This document shows positions 1-8,372 of a stretch of DNA of 64,000 nucleotides, piece after piece (the first letter of the stretch is position 1; each line of letters starts with the position of its first letter). Below the pieces are notes generated by a model. That model saw nothing but the letters and a program-made list of their open reading frames with translations. It had not been told where the DNA came from and ran no database searches. The DNA lies in contig NZ_JAPEPX010000001.1 in the NCBI RefSeq assembly GCF_026339935.1, positions 1,842,501-1,906,500 on the forward strand, read 5' to 3'. This stretch comes from Streptomyces sp. NBC_01551 (GTDB lineage: Bacteria; Actinomycetota; Actinomycetes; Streptomycetales; Streptomycetaceae). Position numbers and translations under genes: made by a program.

Positions 1-1157
1 GCGTCGTGGGCGGGGAAGACGAGCCGGGTGCGGATGGCGTAGCCGGGGTCGTCGACGGCGAGCACGGGCGAGCGGGTGGTCGTGGAGAACCGCACCTCGC
101 GGGCCGCCCCGGACTCCTCCAGGGCCCGCGCGAGGCGCAGCGGCGCGTACATGAGCTCCTCGTTGCCGAGTACGAGGACCCGCCCGGGCTCCGCGCCCAG
201 CGCGTCCGCGATCCGCCCGGCCAGCGCGGGCAGCGCCGCCTCCAGCCGCTCGCGGTCGGCGGGGGTGAAGCCGTGGCGGCCGCCGTCGGGGAGCCCGGCG
301 GGCCAGCCGAGCGCGACCCGCTCGACGAAAGCGGCGGAACCCGCGGAACCCACCGAACCCACGGAAGGCGCCGAACCCGCCGAACCCACGGCGCCGGGTG
401 CCGCGTCCCGCGCCTCGTACTCCTCGTACTCCTCGACCAGCGCCTGCCCCTTGGCCAGCACCCCCTCGGGGAGCCGGACCGTACCCGAGGCGAGGGCGAC
501 GAGGTCGATCCGGGCGCCGAGGCCCTCGGCGAAGGCGGTGAGCCGGTCGCGGTCGGCCGGGGAGCGCATGTCCACGAGGGCGACGACGACGTAGTGCCCG
601 CGCGGGTGGCGGGCGTGCAGGTCGGCGATGGTGTTGAGCACGGTGTTGCCGGTGGAGAACTCGTCGTCGACCAGCACCAGTGGCCCGCTGCCGGCGAGCA
701 GCTTCGGGTCCTCGGGCAGCAGCAGGTGCGAGGTGGCGTGCGAGTGCGCCTCCTCGAAGCCGCCGGCGGGCGCCACGCCCGGCACGGGGCGGCGGGTCGA
801 GTGCAGGTACGGGGCGAGGCCCAGGCCGTCGGCGACGCAGTGGCCGAGGCCGGTGGCGGTCTCCGCGTACCCGAGGACGACCGCGGCGGCGGCCGCCTCG
901 TCGCCCAGCAGGGCCCGGACCCGCTCGCCGAGCCCGTGTCCGGCGGCGTAGACGGCCTCCGGGGACTGGGGGACGTGCTTGCCCAGCACCTGCGAGACCA
1001 GCAGGTGCGCCCGCTTGGGGTTGCGGCGCAGCGCCAGTCCGAGCAGGGCGTCCAGCCGCGGGGCGGCCGGGTCGCCGCCCTCCCGCAGGCTCACGCCCAG
1101 CCGGTCAGCGACCCAGGTTCCCGACCACACCGTGTCGATCTTCTTGCCTTTCTCCAT
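1..1157 (-). CDS. Phosphoribosyltransferase-like protein of a Ter stress cluster (3' end outside window)
   Basis: The reading frame opens at an ATG at 1157 on the minus strand and stays open to the left edge (about 385 codons), so the C-terminus is missing. A type I PRTase core is visible: a hydrophobic strand followed by LVDDEFSTGNT (the PRPP-binding DDxxSTG loop), preceded by a segment rich in His and Gly. A second Rossmann-like half follows, containing VLVLGNEELMYAP. This two-part arrangement (PRTase plus TRSP-like domain) is known from Ter biosynthetic neighbourhoods. Between the halves lies a low-complexity Gly-Ser-Ala-Val linker encoded by a degenerate 9-bp repeat near 330-400. The gene starts 13 bp after the aldolase-like gene, so the two are probably co-transcribed. 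In the family, the role is thought to be making a nucleoside-like stress metabolite; the actual substrate is unknown. Confidence 0.8.
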   Translation of the reverse strand, partial: MEKGKKIDTVWSGTWVADRLGVSLREGGDPAAPRLDALLGLALRRNPKRAHLLVSQVLGKHVPQSPEAVYAAGHGLGERVRALLGDEAAAAAVVLGYAETATGLGHCVADGLGLAPYLHSTRRPVPGVAPAGGFEEAHSHATSHLLLPEDPKLLAGSGPLVLVDDEFSTGNTVLNTIADLHARHPRGHYVVVALVDMRSPADRDRLTAFAEGLGARIDLVALASGTVRLPEGVLAKGQALVEEYEEYEARDAAPGAVGSAGSAPSVGSVGSAGSAAFVERVALGWPAGLPDGGRHGFTPADRERLEAALPALAGRIADALGAEPGRVLVLGNEELMYAPLRLARALEESGAAREVRFSTTTRSPVLAVDDPGYAIRTRLVFPAHD

Positions 1158-1170
1158 GGTCAAGGCCCGC

Positions 1171-2337
1171 TCACACCTGGAGCCCGGCCGTCAGGAGGTC
1201 GACGAAGCCGACCTCCTCCTTCGCCACACCGAAGACCTCGGCGCGCAGCATGGTGCGCTCGGCCCAGGCCCGGTGGGGCTTCACCTCGTTCATTTTGTTC
1301 GTATAGGCGGAACGCATCACTCCGCCGCCGCCGCGCTCGGGGCGCAGGATGTCCTGGGCGTCGCTGAACTCCTCGTGGGAGACCACCGACAGCGCGTGGA
1401 CGGGTGTGACGTGGGCGGGGTGGATGCAGGTCTTGCCCAGCAGCCCGTTGGCCCGGTCGAGCTCGATCTCGCGGAGCAGCCCGTCGAGGTCGTGCTCGAT
1501 GAGGGCGGTACGGAGTTCCTCGACGCCTTCCTCCAGGAAGGGGCTGCGGCGCAGCTGGGGCTTGAAGAGGCGCTGCTGGCTGCGGAAGTACTCCCAGACC
1601 GGGCCGGTGACCGTGAAGCCGGTGCCGTCGGCGCGGCTGAGCACGTTGACCACGTCGGCGATGACGCCGGCGACGATCTGGACGTCGTAGGCGGTCATGT
1701 CGGGGGTGCGGCGCAGCCCGTAGGCGGAGCAGAAGTCGGTGACGCCCAGGCGCAGGGCCAGGACCCGCTCGCGGTAGTCGTTGACCGTGCGGGAGATGCC
1801 CGAGAGGGTCTCGACGCGGGTTTCGAGGTGGAGCAGCTCGGGGGTCTCCAGGACCGGCATCGCATACAGGCGGGGCAGCCCGCTGTCCGCCTCGGCCTCG
1901 GCGACGGCGTCGAGGAAGCCGATCCCTCGGTGCTCGCCGAACTTGGGAAGTACGAATCCGGCCAGTCGGCGCGCGGAGCCGCCGAGCCGGCGCACCAGGT
2001 CGGGGATCTGCTCCGGCTCACGGACCCGGATGAACAGCAGTGGGAGCTCGCCGGAGTCGGCGTCGAGCTCGGCGAACTGCCGGACGAGGTTCTCCTCGCC
2101 GCCCTGGACGTCGGCGTCGGAGATCGAATCCTCCAGGCAGAGGACCATGGAGACGACCCCGCGCGCGGCCTGCTTGCGGATGTCCGCCGCGAGGGTGGGG
2201 CGGGTGGCCGGGCTGTAGAGGGTGGCCCCGAGCGCGGCGGCGAGCACACGGGCGGGAGAGGCGGCGTTGAACTCGGCCGGCTCTTGGTGGAAGAGGTCCT
2301 TGCGGACAGTGGGCGCTATGTGCCCGAAGTGACGCAT
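1171..2337 (-). CDS. HpcH/HpaI aldolase / citrate lyase family protein
   Basis: This 388-aa protein has a TIM-barrel C-C lyase fold. Visible motifs are the early substrate-binding stretch VLCLEDSISDADV, the strand LPLLFIRVR and the late GKTCIHPAHV, which matches the G-(K/R)-x-x-IHP signature of citrate lyase beta/HpcH enzymes. Such enzymes form or cleave C-C bonds of acyl-CoA or oxo-acid substrates with Mg2+. It is followed after 13 bp by the PRTase-like gene. Both lie beside TerD-type genes, matching the biosynthetic part of Ter stress operons rather than citrate metabolism. The ATG at 2337 is the first start after the divergent promoter gap. The substrate cannot be inferred. Confidence 0.85.
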   Translation of the reverse strand: MRHFGHIAPTVRKDLFHQEPAEFNAASPARVLAAALGATLYSPATRPTLAADIRKQAARGVVSMVLCLEDSISDADVQGGEENLVRQFAELDADSGELPLLFIRVREPEQIPDLVRRLGGSARRLAGFVLPKFGEHRGIGFLDAVAEAEADSGLPRLYAMPVLETPELLHLETRVETLSGISRTVNDYRERVLALRLGVTDFCSAYGLRRTPDMTAYDVQIVAGVIADVVNVLSRADGTGFTVTGPVWEYFRSQQRLFKPQLRRSPFLEEGVEELRTALIEHDLDGLLREIELDRANGLLGKTCIHPAHVTPVHALSVVSHEEFSDAQDILRPERGGGGVMRSAYTNKMNEVKPHRAWAERTMLRAEVFGVAKEEVGFVDLLTAGLQV

Positions 2338-2545
2338 GTGCTTCCCCCGTACTGCCTCGGCGGCCCGTCTGGCATGGCCGGTAATAGTACGTACGAATGT
2401 GATTCAAGAGTTCCTCAAAGACATGAAGTTCAGGTAACCCTCATGCACCATGCCCACGTCTTCGGGCAGGGACAAGGCCCGGGGCGAGGGCGCGGACACG
2501 CCAGGAGGGGGGCCGCATTGTCCGGTCCGGGCCCGGGAGGGCAGG
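2338..2545. promoter_or_regulatory. Divergent promoter region between the aldolase-like gene and a TerD gene
   Basis: This 208-bp gap separates divergent starts. Bases 2381-2410 are unusually A/T-rich for the window and contain GTACGTAC, and a TTGAAT-like -35 can be drawn on the minus strand. No box is strong enough to name. The downstream TerD start is set by GGGAGG at 2535-2540. Confidence 0.4.
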
Positions 2546-3322
2546 ATGACCGGCATGACGCACGCGATGCAGAAGGGCTCGAACATCCCGGTGACCGCCG
2601 TGGCGGTCCGGGCGGTGCTGCGCTGGACCACCGGCCCCGAAGTACCGGACGTGGACGCCTCGGCGCTGCTCGTGGGGGCGGACGGGCGTGTGCGTTCGGA
2701 CGAGGACTTCGTCTTCTACAACCAGCCCCGGCACCCCTCGGGAGCCGTGTGGCGCCTCGGCAAGAAGCAGATCGGCGAGGGGATCACCGACGCCGTGCAG
2801 GCGGACCTGCGGGCGGTGACCCCGGCGGTGGACCGGATCCTGGTCGTCGCCTCCGCCGAGGACGTGCCCTTCGAGCGGGTACGGGACCTGCGGATCCTGC
2901 TGTACGACGCCACGGCGACGGGCGGCTCCGAGCCGCTGGCCTACTTCGACGTGCGGCCCGAGACGGGCGCCGAGACGGCGCTGATCTGCGGGGAGCTGTA
3001 CCGCCGGGGCGAGGCGTGGAAGTTCCGCGCGCTGGGCGAGGGCTACTCGGACGGGCTGGTGGGGCTGGCGACCGACCACGGGATCTCCGTGGACGAGAAC
3101 GCCCCGGAGGCCGGGGCGGCCTCGGCCGCCACCGGCCCCTCCGCCGACCAGACGGCGGCGATGCGGCCGCCGACCCCGCCGGTGCCTCCCACGCAGGCTC
3201 CGCCGGCCGTGCAGCCCGCGTACGGGTACCCGCAGCCGGTGTCCCCGGCCCCGGTGCCGGTTCCGGGCGGGGACCCGACGTTCCGGCTGCCGGTGCAGGG
3301 CCCGCAGTTCATCCGGCGCTGA
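2546..3322 (+). CDS. TerD-family protein with proline-rich tail
   Basis: This 258-aa protein has one TerD domain (about residues 5-180): a DASALLV-type acidic calcium-binding strand, DEDFVFYNQP, and a C-terminal EAWKFRALGEGYSDGLVGLA block shared with the TerD proteins nearby. TerD domains bind Ca2+ and occur in systems for tellurite, oxidative or phage stress. After the domain comes about 70 residues rich in Pro, Ala and Gln, probably disordered and perhaps a protein-interaction arm. The ATG at 2546 was chosen because GGGAGG lies 5 nt upstream. An in-frame ATG at 2450 would add 32 residues without conserved character. It is transcribed away from the other ter genes. Confidence 0.85.
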   Translation: MTGMTHAMQKGSNIPVTAVAVRAVLRWTTGPEVPDVDASALLVGADGRVRSDEDFVFYNQPRHPSGAVWRLGKKQIGEGITDAVQADLRAVTPAVDRILVVASAEDVPFERVRDLRILLYDATATGGSEPLAYFDVRPETGAETALICGELYRRGEAWKFRALGEGYSDGLVGLATDHGISVDENAPEAGAASAATGPSADQTAAMRPPTPPVPPTQAPPAVQPAYGYPQPVSPAPVPVPGGDPTFRLPVQGPQFIRR

Positions 3323-3335
3323 CGGCTGCCGGTGC

Positions 3336-4076
3336 TCAGGCCTTCGTGCTCTTGTAGCCGCGGCCCCACTGGAGCCCCCAGCCGTACAGCCGGTCCAGCT
3401 CGGCCTGGAACCCGTACACGAACTTCACCTCGCGCCGGACGATCAGCTCGCCCTTGACCTTCTCCAGCGAGACCACCGCGCAGGAGCGCGCCTGCGGGTG
3501 CCGCTCGTCGAGGGCGATCTCGATGCGCGGCCCGGTGGTCGGATAGAGGGTGACCAGGGCGTGCGTCCGGTCGAAGGCCGGCGTCTGGTCGTAGATGTAG
3601 ACGAACACGAGCAGCCGCTTGATCTCCTCGGCGTGGTCGAGGTTGACGAAGATCGTCTCGCCCGACGGAGCCCCGAACCGGTCGTCGCCGCTGAGCTTCA
3701 CGTACGGCGGGCTGTTGATGTCGCCGTGCAGGTTGCCGAGCGGCTGGACGACGCCCCGGGTGCCGTCGGTGAGCTCGTAGAGGCAGCCGATGTCGAGGTC
3801 GACGTTGACCATGCCCTGGGTGTGCGCCTGCACCATGTCCGGCTTGAACAGCTTGAACGGGTGCCGCAGCAGCTGCCCGCTCTGGCCCGAGCGGCCTCCG
3901 ATGTCGGAGGTGCGCATCCGCCACGACAGGTTGACCCGCAGGTTGCCGTGCACCGCCTGCTGTTTGGTCAGCGACACCGTCGGCTGCCGCCTGGTCAGCT
4001 CGATCGCGTTCGACGAGGCGTTGCCCGACTGGAACTGCATGGCGCGCGCGCCCCTGAGTCCGTCGAAGAATCCCAT
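3336..4076 (-). CDS. TerA/TerD-like tellurium resistance family protein
   Basis: This 246-aa soluble protein starts MGFFDGLRG at 4076, behind a G-rich Shine-Dalgarno. It carries a TerD-type beta-sandwich: VNVDLDIGCLYEL resembles the acidic strand of TerD, and FVNLDHAEEIKRLLVFVYIYD resembles the later conserved strand. The C-terminus ends in YGFQAELDRLYGWGLQWGRGYK. The family is usually called TerA or TerD-like; its role is part of the membrane-linked Ter metal/stress-sensing complex with TerC-type proteins, but the biochemistry is not settled. Its stop lies 13 bp from the convergent TerD gene. A strong hairpin upstream separates it from the TerC-like gene, so it probably has its own promoter. 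Confidence 0.75.
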   Translation of the reverse strand: MGFFDGLRGARAMQFQSGNASSNAIELTRRQPTVSLTKQQAVHGNLRVNLSWRMRTSDIGGRSGQSGQLLRHPFKLFKPDMVQAHTQGMVNVDLDIGCLYELTDGTRGVVQPLGNLHGDINSPPYVKLSGDDRFGAPSGETIFVNLDHAEEIKRLLVFVYIYDQTPAFDRTHALVTLYPTTGPRIEIALDERHPQARSCAVVSLEKVKGELIVRREVKFVYGFQAELDRLYGWGLQWGRGYKSTKA

Positions 4077-4083
4077 CCCTGTT

Positions 4084-4131
4084 CCCCCCTTGATCCCTTG
4101 GTCCCCTGGCCCCTTGGTCCCCTGGTCCCCG
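4084..4131. repeat. G-rich direct repeat in the leader of the TerA-like gene
   Basis: On the minus strand this stretch repeats GGGGACCA/GGGGCCA units about five times immediately before the start of the TerA-like gene. The runs of four G could form a stacked structure in the mRNA leader. No known riboswitch is recognised. Confidence 0.6.
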
Positions 4132-4162
4132 GACTGCCCGACCCTCTGGCCGTACGGAAAAA

Positions 4163-4206
4163 GCGGGGCGGCCCGCAGGGTCCGAAGACCCCTCGGGCCG
4201 CCCCGC
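4163..4206 (-). terminator. Hairpin terminator after the DUF475/TerC-like gene
   Basis: A perfect 13-bp stem (4163-4175 with 4194-4206, GCGGGGCGGCCCG) encloses a loop that can itself fold. It lies 29 bp past the stop at 4235. On the minus strand it is followed by TTTTTCC, so it resembles an intrinsic terminator. Confidence 0.75.
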
Positions 4207-4234
4207 AATGGAGCGTTCCGCATTACCGCCGCGG

Positions 4235-5356
4235 TCATGCCTCCGCGGCGGATCCCTCCAGCTCCAGGCGCTTGTTGCGGCGCACGGAGGACCAGAAGGA
4301 CCAGGCGATCAGGATGACGCCGACGAGGCCGGTGATGACCTCGTTGATCTCGTACTGGATGGTGACGAGCAGGATCAGGGCGAGCGCGCCGATGGCGTAG
4401 TGCGCGCCGTGTTCCAGGTAGACGTAGTCGTCGAGGGTGCCCTGGCGGACCAGGTAGACCGTGAGCGACCGGACGTACATGGCACCGATGCCGAGGCCGA
4501 GGGCCATGAGCACGATGTCGTTGGTGATGGCGAAGGCGCCGATGACCCCGTCGAAGGAGAACGAGGCGTCGAGGACTTCGAGGTAGAGGAACATGAAGAA
4601 CGCGGCCTTGCCGGCCATGGTGACGGCCGAGACGGGCTTGCCGGCCTTCTTGGCCTCTTCCTCGGCCTCGTGCTCGGCTTCCTCCTCTTCCTCCAGCTTG
4701 TTCTCGAAGTAGCCGGAGAGGCCACCGACGATCATGTAGGTGATCAGGCCGAGAACACCGGAGACGAGGACCGTCTGCGCCTTGTCCACGTGCACGCCGC
4801 CGTGCTGGTGCGCGTTGGCCGCGAAGGTCATCGAGGTGATGACCAGCACGATGAGCGCGATGCACGCCGAGAGCATGTCGATCTTGCCCAGCTTGGCCAG
4901 CGGACGCTCCAGCCAGGCGAGCCACTTGATGTCGCGGTCCTCGAAGATGAAGTCGAGGAAGATCATCAGCAGGAACATGCCGCCGAAGGCGGCGATGGAC
5001 GGGTGAGCGTCCGTGACCAGCTGCTCGTACATTTCCTTGTCGGTCAAGGCCAGATCGACGGCTTCAATCGGCCCGATCTTGGCGCTGATCGCGACGATGA
5101 CGACGGGGAAGACCAGTCGCATACCGAAGACCGCGATGAGCACACCGACCGTGAGGAAGATCTTCTGCCAGAAGGCATTCATCTTCTTCAGGATCCCGGC
5201 GTTGACCACCGCGTTGTCGAAGGACAGCGAGATCTCGAGGACGGACAGGATCGCGACGATCCCGAAAGCGGTCCATCCCCCGTAGAACACCGCTGCGACC
5301 AGACCGAGCGCAGTGACTGCGAACGACCAGCCGAAGGTTTTCAGAACCACTGGCAC
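4235..5356 (-). CDS. DUF475 (TerC/Alx-type) integral membrane protein
   Basis: This 373-aa protein has about eight predicted membrane segments. The N-terminal half contains LSVLEISLSFDNAVVNAGIL and a later copy of the motif, LEVLDASFSFDGVIGAFAI. This paired S-(F)-D-(N/G) motif with acidic residues is typical of TerC/DUF475 proteins, which are implicated in metal export or metallation. A highly charged cytoplasmic loop (a Glu-rich run near residue 220, then EAEEEAKKAGK) separates the halves. The GTG start at 5356 lies 19 bp after the preceding TerD stop, so the pair is one operon. In the family it partners TerD proteins at the membrane; the transported ion is not evident. Confidence 0.85.
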   Translation of the reverse strand: MPVVLKTFGWSFAVTALGLVAAVFYGGWTAFGIVAILSVLEISLSFDNAVVNAGILKKMNAFWQKIFLTVGVLIAVFGMRLVFPVVIVAISAKIGPIEAVDLALTDKEMYEQLVTDAHPSIAAFGGMFLLMIFLDFIFEDRDIKWLAWLERPLAKLGKIDMLSACIALIVLVITSMTFAANAHQHGGVHVDKAQTVLVSGVLGLITYMIVGGLSGYFENKLEEEEEAEHEAEEEAKKAGKPVSAVTMAGKAAFFMFLYLEVLDASFSFDGVIGAFAITNDIVLMALGLGIGAMYVRSLTVYLVRQGTLDDYVYLEHGAHYAIGALALILLVTIQYEINEVITGLVGVILIAWSFWSSVRRNKRLELEGSAAEA

Positions 5357-5375
5357 CCCATCGTCTTGTACGGCT

Positions 5376-5951
5376 TTACGAAACGTTGACCCCGAAGTCT
5401 AGAGCGATGCCTCGGAGCCCCGACGCGTACCCCTGCCCCACGGCCCGGAACTTCCATTCGCCGCCGTACCGGTAGACCTCGCCGAAGATCATCGCGGTCT
5501 CGCTGGAGGCGTCCTCGGTGAGGTCGTAGCGGGCCAGCTCCTGGCCGTCCGCCTCGTTCACCACGCGGATGAAGGCGTTGCTGACCTGGCCGAAGCTCTG
5601 CCGGCGGGCCTCCGCCTCGTGGATCGAGACCGGAAAGACGATCTTGTCGACCCGGTCCGGCACCTTGGTGAGGTCGATGATGATCGACTCATCATCGCCT
5701 TCACCCTCGCCGGTGAGGTTGTCCCCCGTGTGTTCGACGGAGCCCTCGGGGCTCTTCAGGTTGTTGTAGAAGATGAAGTACTCGTCCCCGAGCACCCGGC
5801 CGCTGTTGCACAGCAACGCGCTGGCGTCGAGGTCGAAGTCGGCCCCCGTGGTCGAGCGCGCGTCCCATCCGAGCCCGACGAGAACCCGGGTCAGGTTCGG
5901 TGCGGCCTTGGACAGGGAGACATTGCCCCCCTTGGCGAGTGTGACGCCCAT
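5376..5951 (-). CDS. terD: TerD family calcium-binding stress protein (copy 1)
   Basis: This is a canonical 191-aa TerD protein beginning [15 protein letters not shown]. It shows the family marks: GLGWDAR, the acidic FDLDASALL calcium-binding strand, [36 protein letters not shown], and the closing [20 protein letters not shown]. The ATG at 5951 has GGAGGA upstream. It overlaps no neighbour and precedes the DUF475 membrane protein by 19 bp. It is a close paralogue of the next gene upstream, an apparent tandem duplication. TerD proteins support resistance to tellurite and other envelope or oxidative stress; in Streptomyces they have also been linked to calcium and morphology. Confidence 0.93.
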   Translation of the reverse strand: MGVTLAKGGNVSLSKAAPNLTRVLVGLGWDARSTTGADFDLDASALLCNSGRVLGDEYFIFYNNLKSPEGSVEHTGDNLTGEGEGDDESIIIDLTKVPDRVDKIVFPVSIHEAEARRQSFGQVSNAFIRVVNEADGQELARYDLTEDASSETAMIFGEVYRYGGEWKFRAVGQGYASGLRGIALDFGVNVS

Positions 5952-6044
5952 GTTGTGGTCCTCCCCGGACGACGTGGGGGCCGCGGCATGGCGTTTCGCG
6001 GCCCTGCTGTGGTGAAACCCGCGGAACGCCCGCGGTAAACCCAA

Positions 6045-6077
6045 TCCGGCGCCGTACACACAGTGCACGGCGCCGGA
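6045..6077 (-). terminator. Hairpin between the two terD copies
   Basis: An 11-bp perfect stem (6045-6055 with 6067-6077, TCCGGCGCCGT) lies 36 bp beyond the upstream terD stop. It lacks a T-run. It could attenuate read-through from the first into the second terD copy. Confidence 0.6.
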
Positions 6078-6112
6078 CGGAGACTGCCCTGAGACGCGGG
6101 CCGCGATGCGAC

Positions 6113-6688
6113 TCAGACGTTGACGCCGAAGTCCTGCGCGATGCCGCGCAGGCCGGAGGCGTAGCCCTGGCCGATGGCGCGGAACTTCCACTCCGCGCCG
6201 TTGCGGTACAGCTCGCCGAAGACCATGGCGGTCTCGGTCGAGGCGTCCTCGGAGAGGTCGTAGCGGGCGAGCTCGGTGTTGTCGGCCTGGTTCACGACGC
6301 GGATGTACGCGTTGCGGACCTGGCCGAAGCTCTGCTGACGGCTCTCGGCCTCGTAGATCGAGACCGGGAAGACGATCTTGGCGACATCGCCCGGGACGCC
6401 GGCGAGGTTGACCTTGATCGCCTCGTCGTCGCCCTCGCCCTCACCGGTGGTGTTGTCACCGGTGTGCTCAACCGAGCCGTCCGGGCTCTTCAGGTTGTTG
6501 AAGAACACGAAGTTCGCGTCGCTGGCGACCTTGCCCTGGTCGTTGGTCAGGATCGCGCTGGCGTCGAGGTCGAAGTCGACACCGGTGGTGGTGCGAGCGT
6601 CCCAGCCCAGACCGACGATGACCGCCGTCAGGTTAGGCGCGGCCTTGGTCAGCGAGACGTTGCCGCCCTTGCTGAGGCTGACTCCCAC
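6113..6688 (-). CDS. terD: TerD family calcium-binding stress protein (copy 2)
   Basis: This is another full-length 191-aa TerD protein, starting with GTG at 6688 behind GGAGGA. Motifs match copy 1 almost position for position: [67 protein letters not shown] and [21 protein letters not shown]. It has its own long leader (150 bp to the preceding gene) and a hairpin after it, so it may be transcribed alone as well as with copy 1. As in the family, the acidic strand and the GEGEGDDE loop should bind Ca2+. Confidence 0.93.
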   Translation of the reverse strand: MGVSLSKGGNVSLTKAAPNLTAVIVGLGWDARTTTGVDFDLDASAILTNDQGKVASDANFVFFNNLKSPDGSVEHTGDNTTGEGEGDDEAIKVNLAGVPGDVAKIVFPVSIYEAESRQQSFGQVRNAYIRVVNQADNTELARYDLSEDASTETAMVFGELYRNGAEWKFRAIGQGYASGLRGIAQDFGVNV

Positions 6689-6755
6689 GGGTCCTCCAGA
6701 GGTAATTGTGTGGGGCGGGGCCCCGTCGTGCGGTTTCTACGGGATCAACGTTTCG

Positions 6756-6761
6756 ATCCTA
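6756..6761 (-). promoter_or_regulatory. Candidate -10 box for terD copy 2
   Basis: TAGGAT on the minus strand lies about 68 bp before the GTG start, in the only A/T-richer part of the leader. No clear -35 was found. Confidence 0.3.
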
Positions 6762-6838
6762 GTGACGGGTTCCCGCCCGCAGGCGGTTTTCGCACGGAAC
6801 CTCGTACGGAACTCGTACGACGAGGCTCCTCAGGAGTT

Positions 6839-7297
6839 TCAGAGGCTGTCGAGCGCCTTGATGTACTCGTTCAGGTCACGCGCGTCGGGCAGCCCGTTGA
6901 CGACGGTCCAGCGCACGACGCCGTCCTTGTCGATGATGAAGGTGCCGCGGACCGCGCAGCCCTTCTCCTCGTCGAAGACGCCGTACGCGCGGGAGGTCTC
7001 CCCGTGCGGCCAGAAGTCCGACAGCAGCGGGTACTCCAGGCCCTCCTGCTCGCCGAAGACCCGCAGGGTCGGCACCGAGTCGTTGGAGACCGCGAGGAGC
7101 TGGACGTCGTCGTTCTGGAAACGGGGCAGCTGGTCGCGCAGCTCGCACAGCTCGCCTGTGCAGACGCCGGTGAAGGCGAACGGGTAGAAGAGCAGCACGA
7201 CGGCCTTCTCCCCCCGGAAGTCGGAGAGCCGCACGGTGGCGCCGTGGTTGTCCTTGAGCTCGAAGTCCGGGGCCTTGTCGCCGACCTCGATCGCCAT
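6839..7297 (-). CDS. Peroxiredoxin, AhpE/1-Cys type
   Basis: This 152-aa thioredoxin-fold protein has the peroxidatic Cys in [17 protein letters not shown] (Cys46; a second Cys at 51), an early [11 protein letters not shown] block and late [13 protein letters not shown]. It reduces H2O2, alkyl hydroperoxides or peroxynitrite, using thiol donors. Size and motif fit the mycobacterial AhpE group. The start at 7297 was chosen because GAAGGG lies 9 nt upstream; an ATG three codons earlier would sit directly on that ribosome-binding site. It lies between terD and a DUF3052 gene, all on the minus strand. Its position next to ter genes fits a shared oxidative-stress role, but co-regulation is an inference. 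Confidence 0.9.
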   Translation of the reverse strand: MAIEVGDKAPDFELKDNHGATVRLSDFRGEKAVVLLFYPFAFTGVCTGELCELRDQLPRFQNDDVQLLAVSNDSVPTLRVFGEQEGLEYPLLSDFWPHGETSRAYGVFDEEKGCAVRGTFIIDKDGVVRWTVVNGLPDARDLNEYIKALDSL

Positions 7298-7395
7298 CTG
7301 TCGCATCCCTTCGTTCCCGCATCCCTGCGTTGGGCCGTCCGGGTGACAGCCGCCTTGTCGTGGCCAGCCTAGGCGCGGCGCGGCCCCGGGTACGC

Positions 7396-7440
7396 ACGCA
7401 CCCCGCCGACCGGGGTTGGAATCCGGTCGACGGGGTGCGT
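7396..7440 (-). terminator. Hairpin terminator after the DUF3052 gene
   Basis: An 18-bp stem with a single mismatch (7396-7413 with 7423-7440) and a 9-nt loop begins 25 bp past the DUF3052 stop. This length is typical of GC-rich Streptomyces terminators without a T-run. Confidence 0.75.
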
Positions 7441-7464
7441 GTCTGTTTGGCTGCGGGGCGCGGC

Positions 7465-7890
7465 TCAGCGCTTGGCCTTGGCTGCCTTCGGCGTCACCAG
7501 CTTGGTGGAGGTCCACTCCTTGCCGACGGGCAGGCCCTTGGCAAGGGAGAGGCCGGCCGTTTCGGCCGCCTCGCTGATGTCGCTGGCCTCGACGTAGCCG
7601 TCACGGCCCGTCTTGGGGGTCAGCAGCAGGATCAGTGCGCCGTCCTCGACCAGCTCGGTCGCATCGACCAGGGCGTCCGTCAGATCGCCGTCCTCGTCGC
7701 GGAACCACAACAGCACCGCGTCGGCGACGTCGTCGTAGTCCTCGTCGGCGAGCTCGCTGACGAGCTTCTCGACGGCGTCACGGAATTCCTGATCGACGTC
7801 GTCGTCGTAGCCGATCTCCTGGACCACCTGTTCGGACTGGAAACCCAGCCGGGCGGCCAGGCTCTCCGCGTGGTCCGCGGTCGCGCTCAC
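7465..7890 (-). CDS. DUF3052 family protein
   Basis: This 141-aa acidic protein contains [40 protein letters not shown] and [15 protein letters not shown], the pattern of DUF3052, a small family almost confined to actinomycetes. Function is unknown; the fold may be a small-molecule or nucleotide-binding domain. The GTG start at 7890 is set by AGGAGG about 7 nt upstream; the longer upstream frame has no such support. It is transcribed divergently from aceE, an arrangement I recall as conserved in Streptomyces. It ends in a strong hairpin, so it is probably monocistronic. Confidence 0.85.
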   Translation of the reverse strand: MSATADHAESLAARLGFQSEQVVQEIGYDDDVDQEFRDAVEKLVSELADEDYDDVADAVLLWFRDEDGDLTDALVDATELVEDGALILLLTPKTGRDGYVEASDISEAAETAGLSLAKGLPVGKEWTSTKLVTPKAAKAKR

Positions 7891-8372
7891 GGGGTGCCTC
7901 CTGCTCATGTTCGGTGAATGTCTTTCGGCGGCGCGCGTACGCGCAGCATTGGGCGTAGTCCACACGGGCGCGGCGGATCGCGCAAGTACCCGGCCGCCGA
8001 GACCGTCGAAACGGTGACGATTGCGGCCGTCTCGCCGCAACTTTCAGCCTCCCCGTGTGCACCTCTGGTGATTCATCCCACACCATTCCAGCTCATTCGG
8101 CATCATCGGCGACGCTCGACGGCTTTCCTACCTGTTTGAGGGACGAACAGCCTTACGAGCCGGCTGATCGACTTGGGGCGTAAGGTGCGGTTTGGCCGGA
8201 CTCGCTCCCTGCCGCGAAGCCGCCCGCTCCCGGACGCCACCCCCGATGGCCGGAAGTTCCAAGGGTTACCCGGGGGTAAAGATGAAGATTGCCGCCGAGC
8301 GTACGACCATGGGAGGCGGCGACCCCAGGCGCGACTCCCCAGGCGCGACTCACACGACAGCGAAGGAACAGC
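7891..8372. other. 482-bp divergent intergenic region between the DUF3052 gene and aceE
   Basis: I see no gene here. For the minus-strand gene, TTGCGC (7980-7985) and TGGACT (7957-7962) are spaced by 17 bp and could be a promoter. The aceE side (about 8100-8370) is a long leader with no box I can assign confidently; aceE itself has GAAGGA 5 nt before its GTG. Confidence 0.4.

Noticed and set aside
2450..3322. Longer form of the first TerD gene from ATG 2450
   Set aside because: The extra 32 residues are not TerD-like, and the good ribosome-binding site is at 2535-2540 before ATG 2546.
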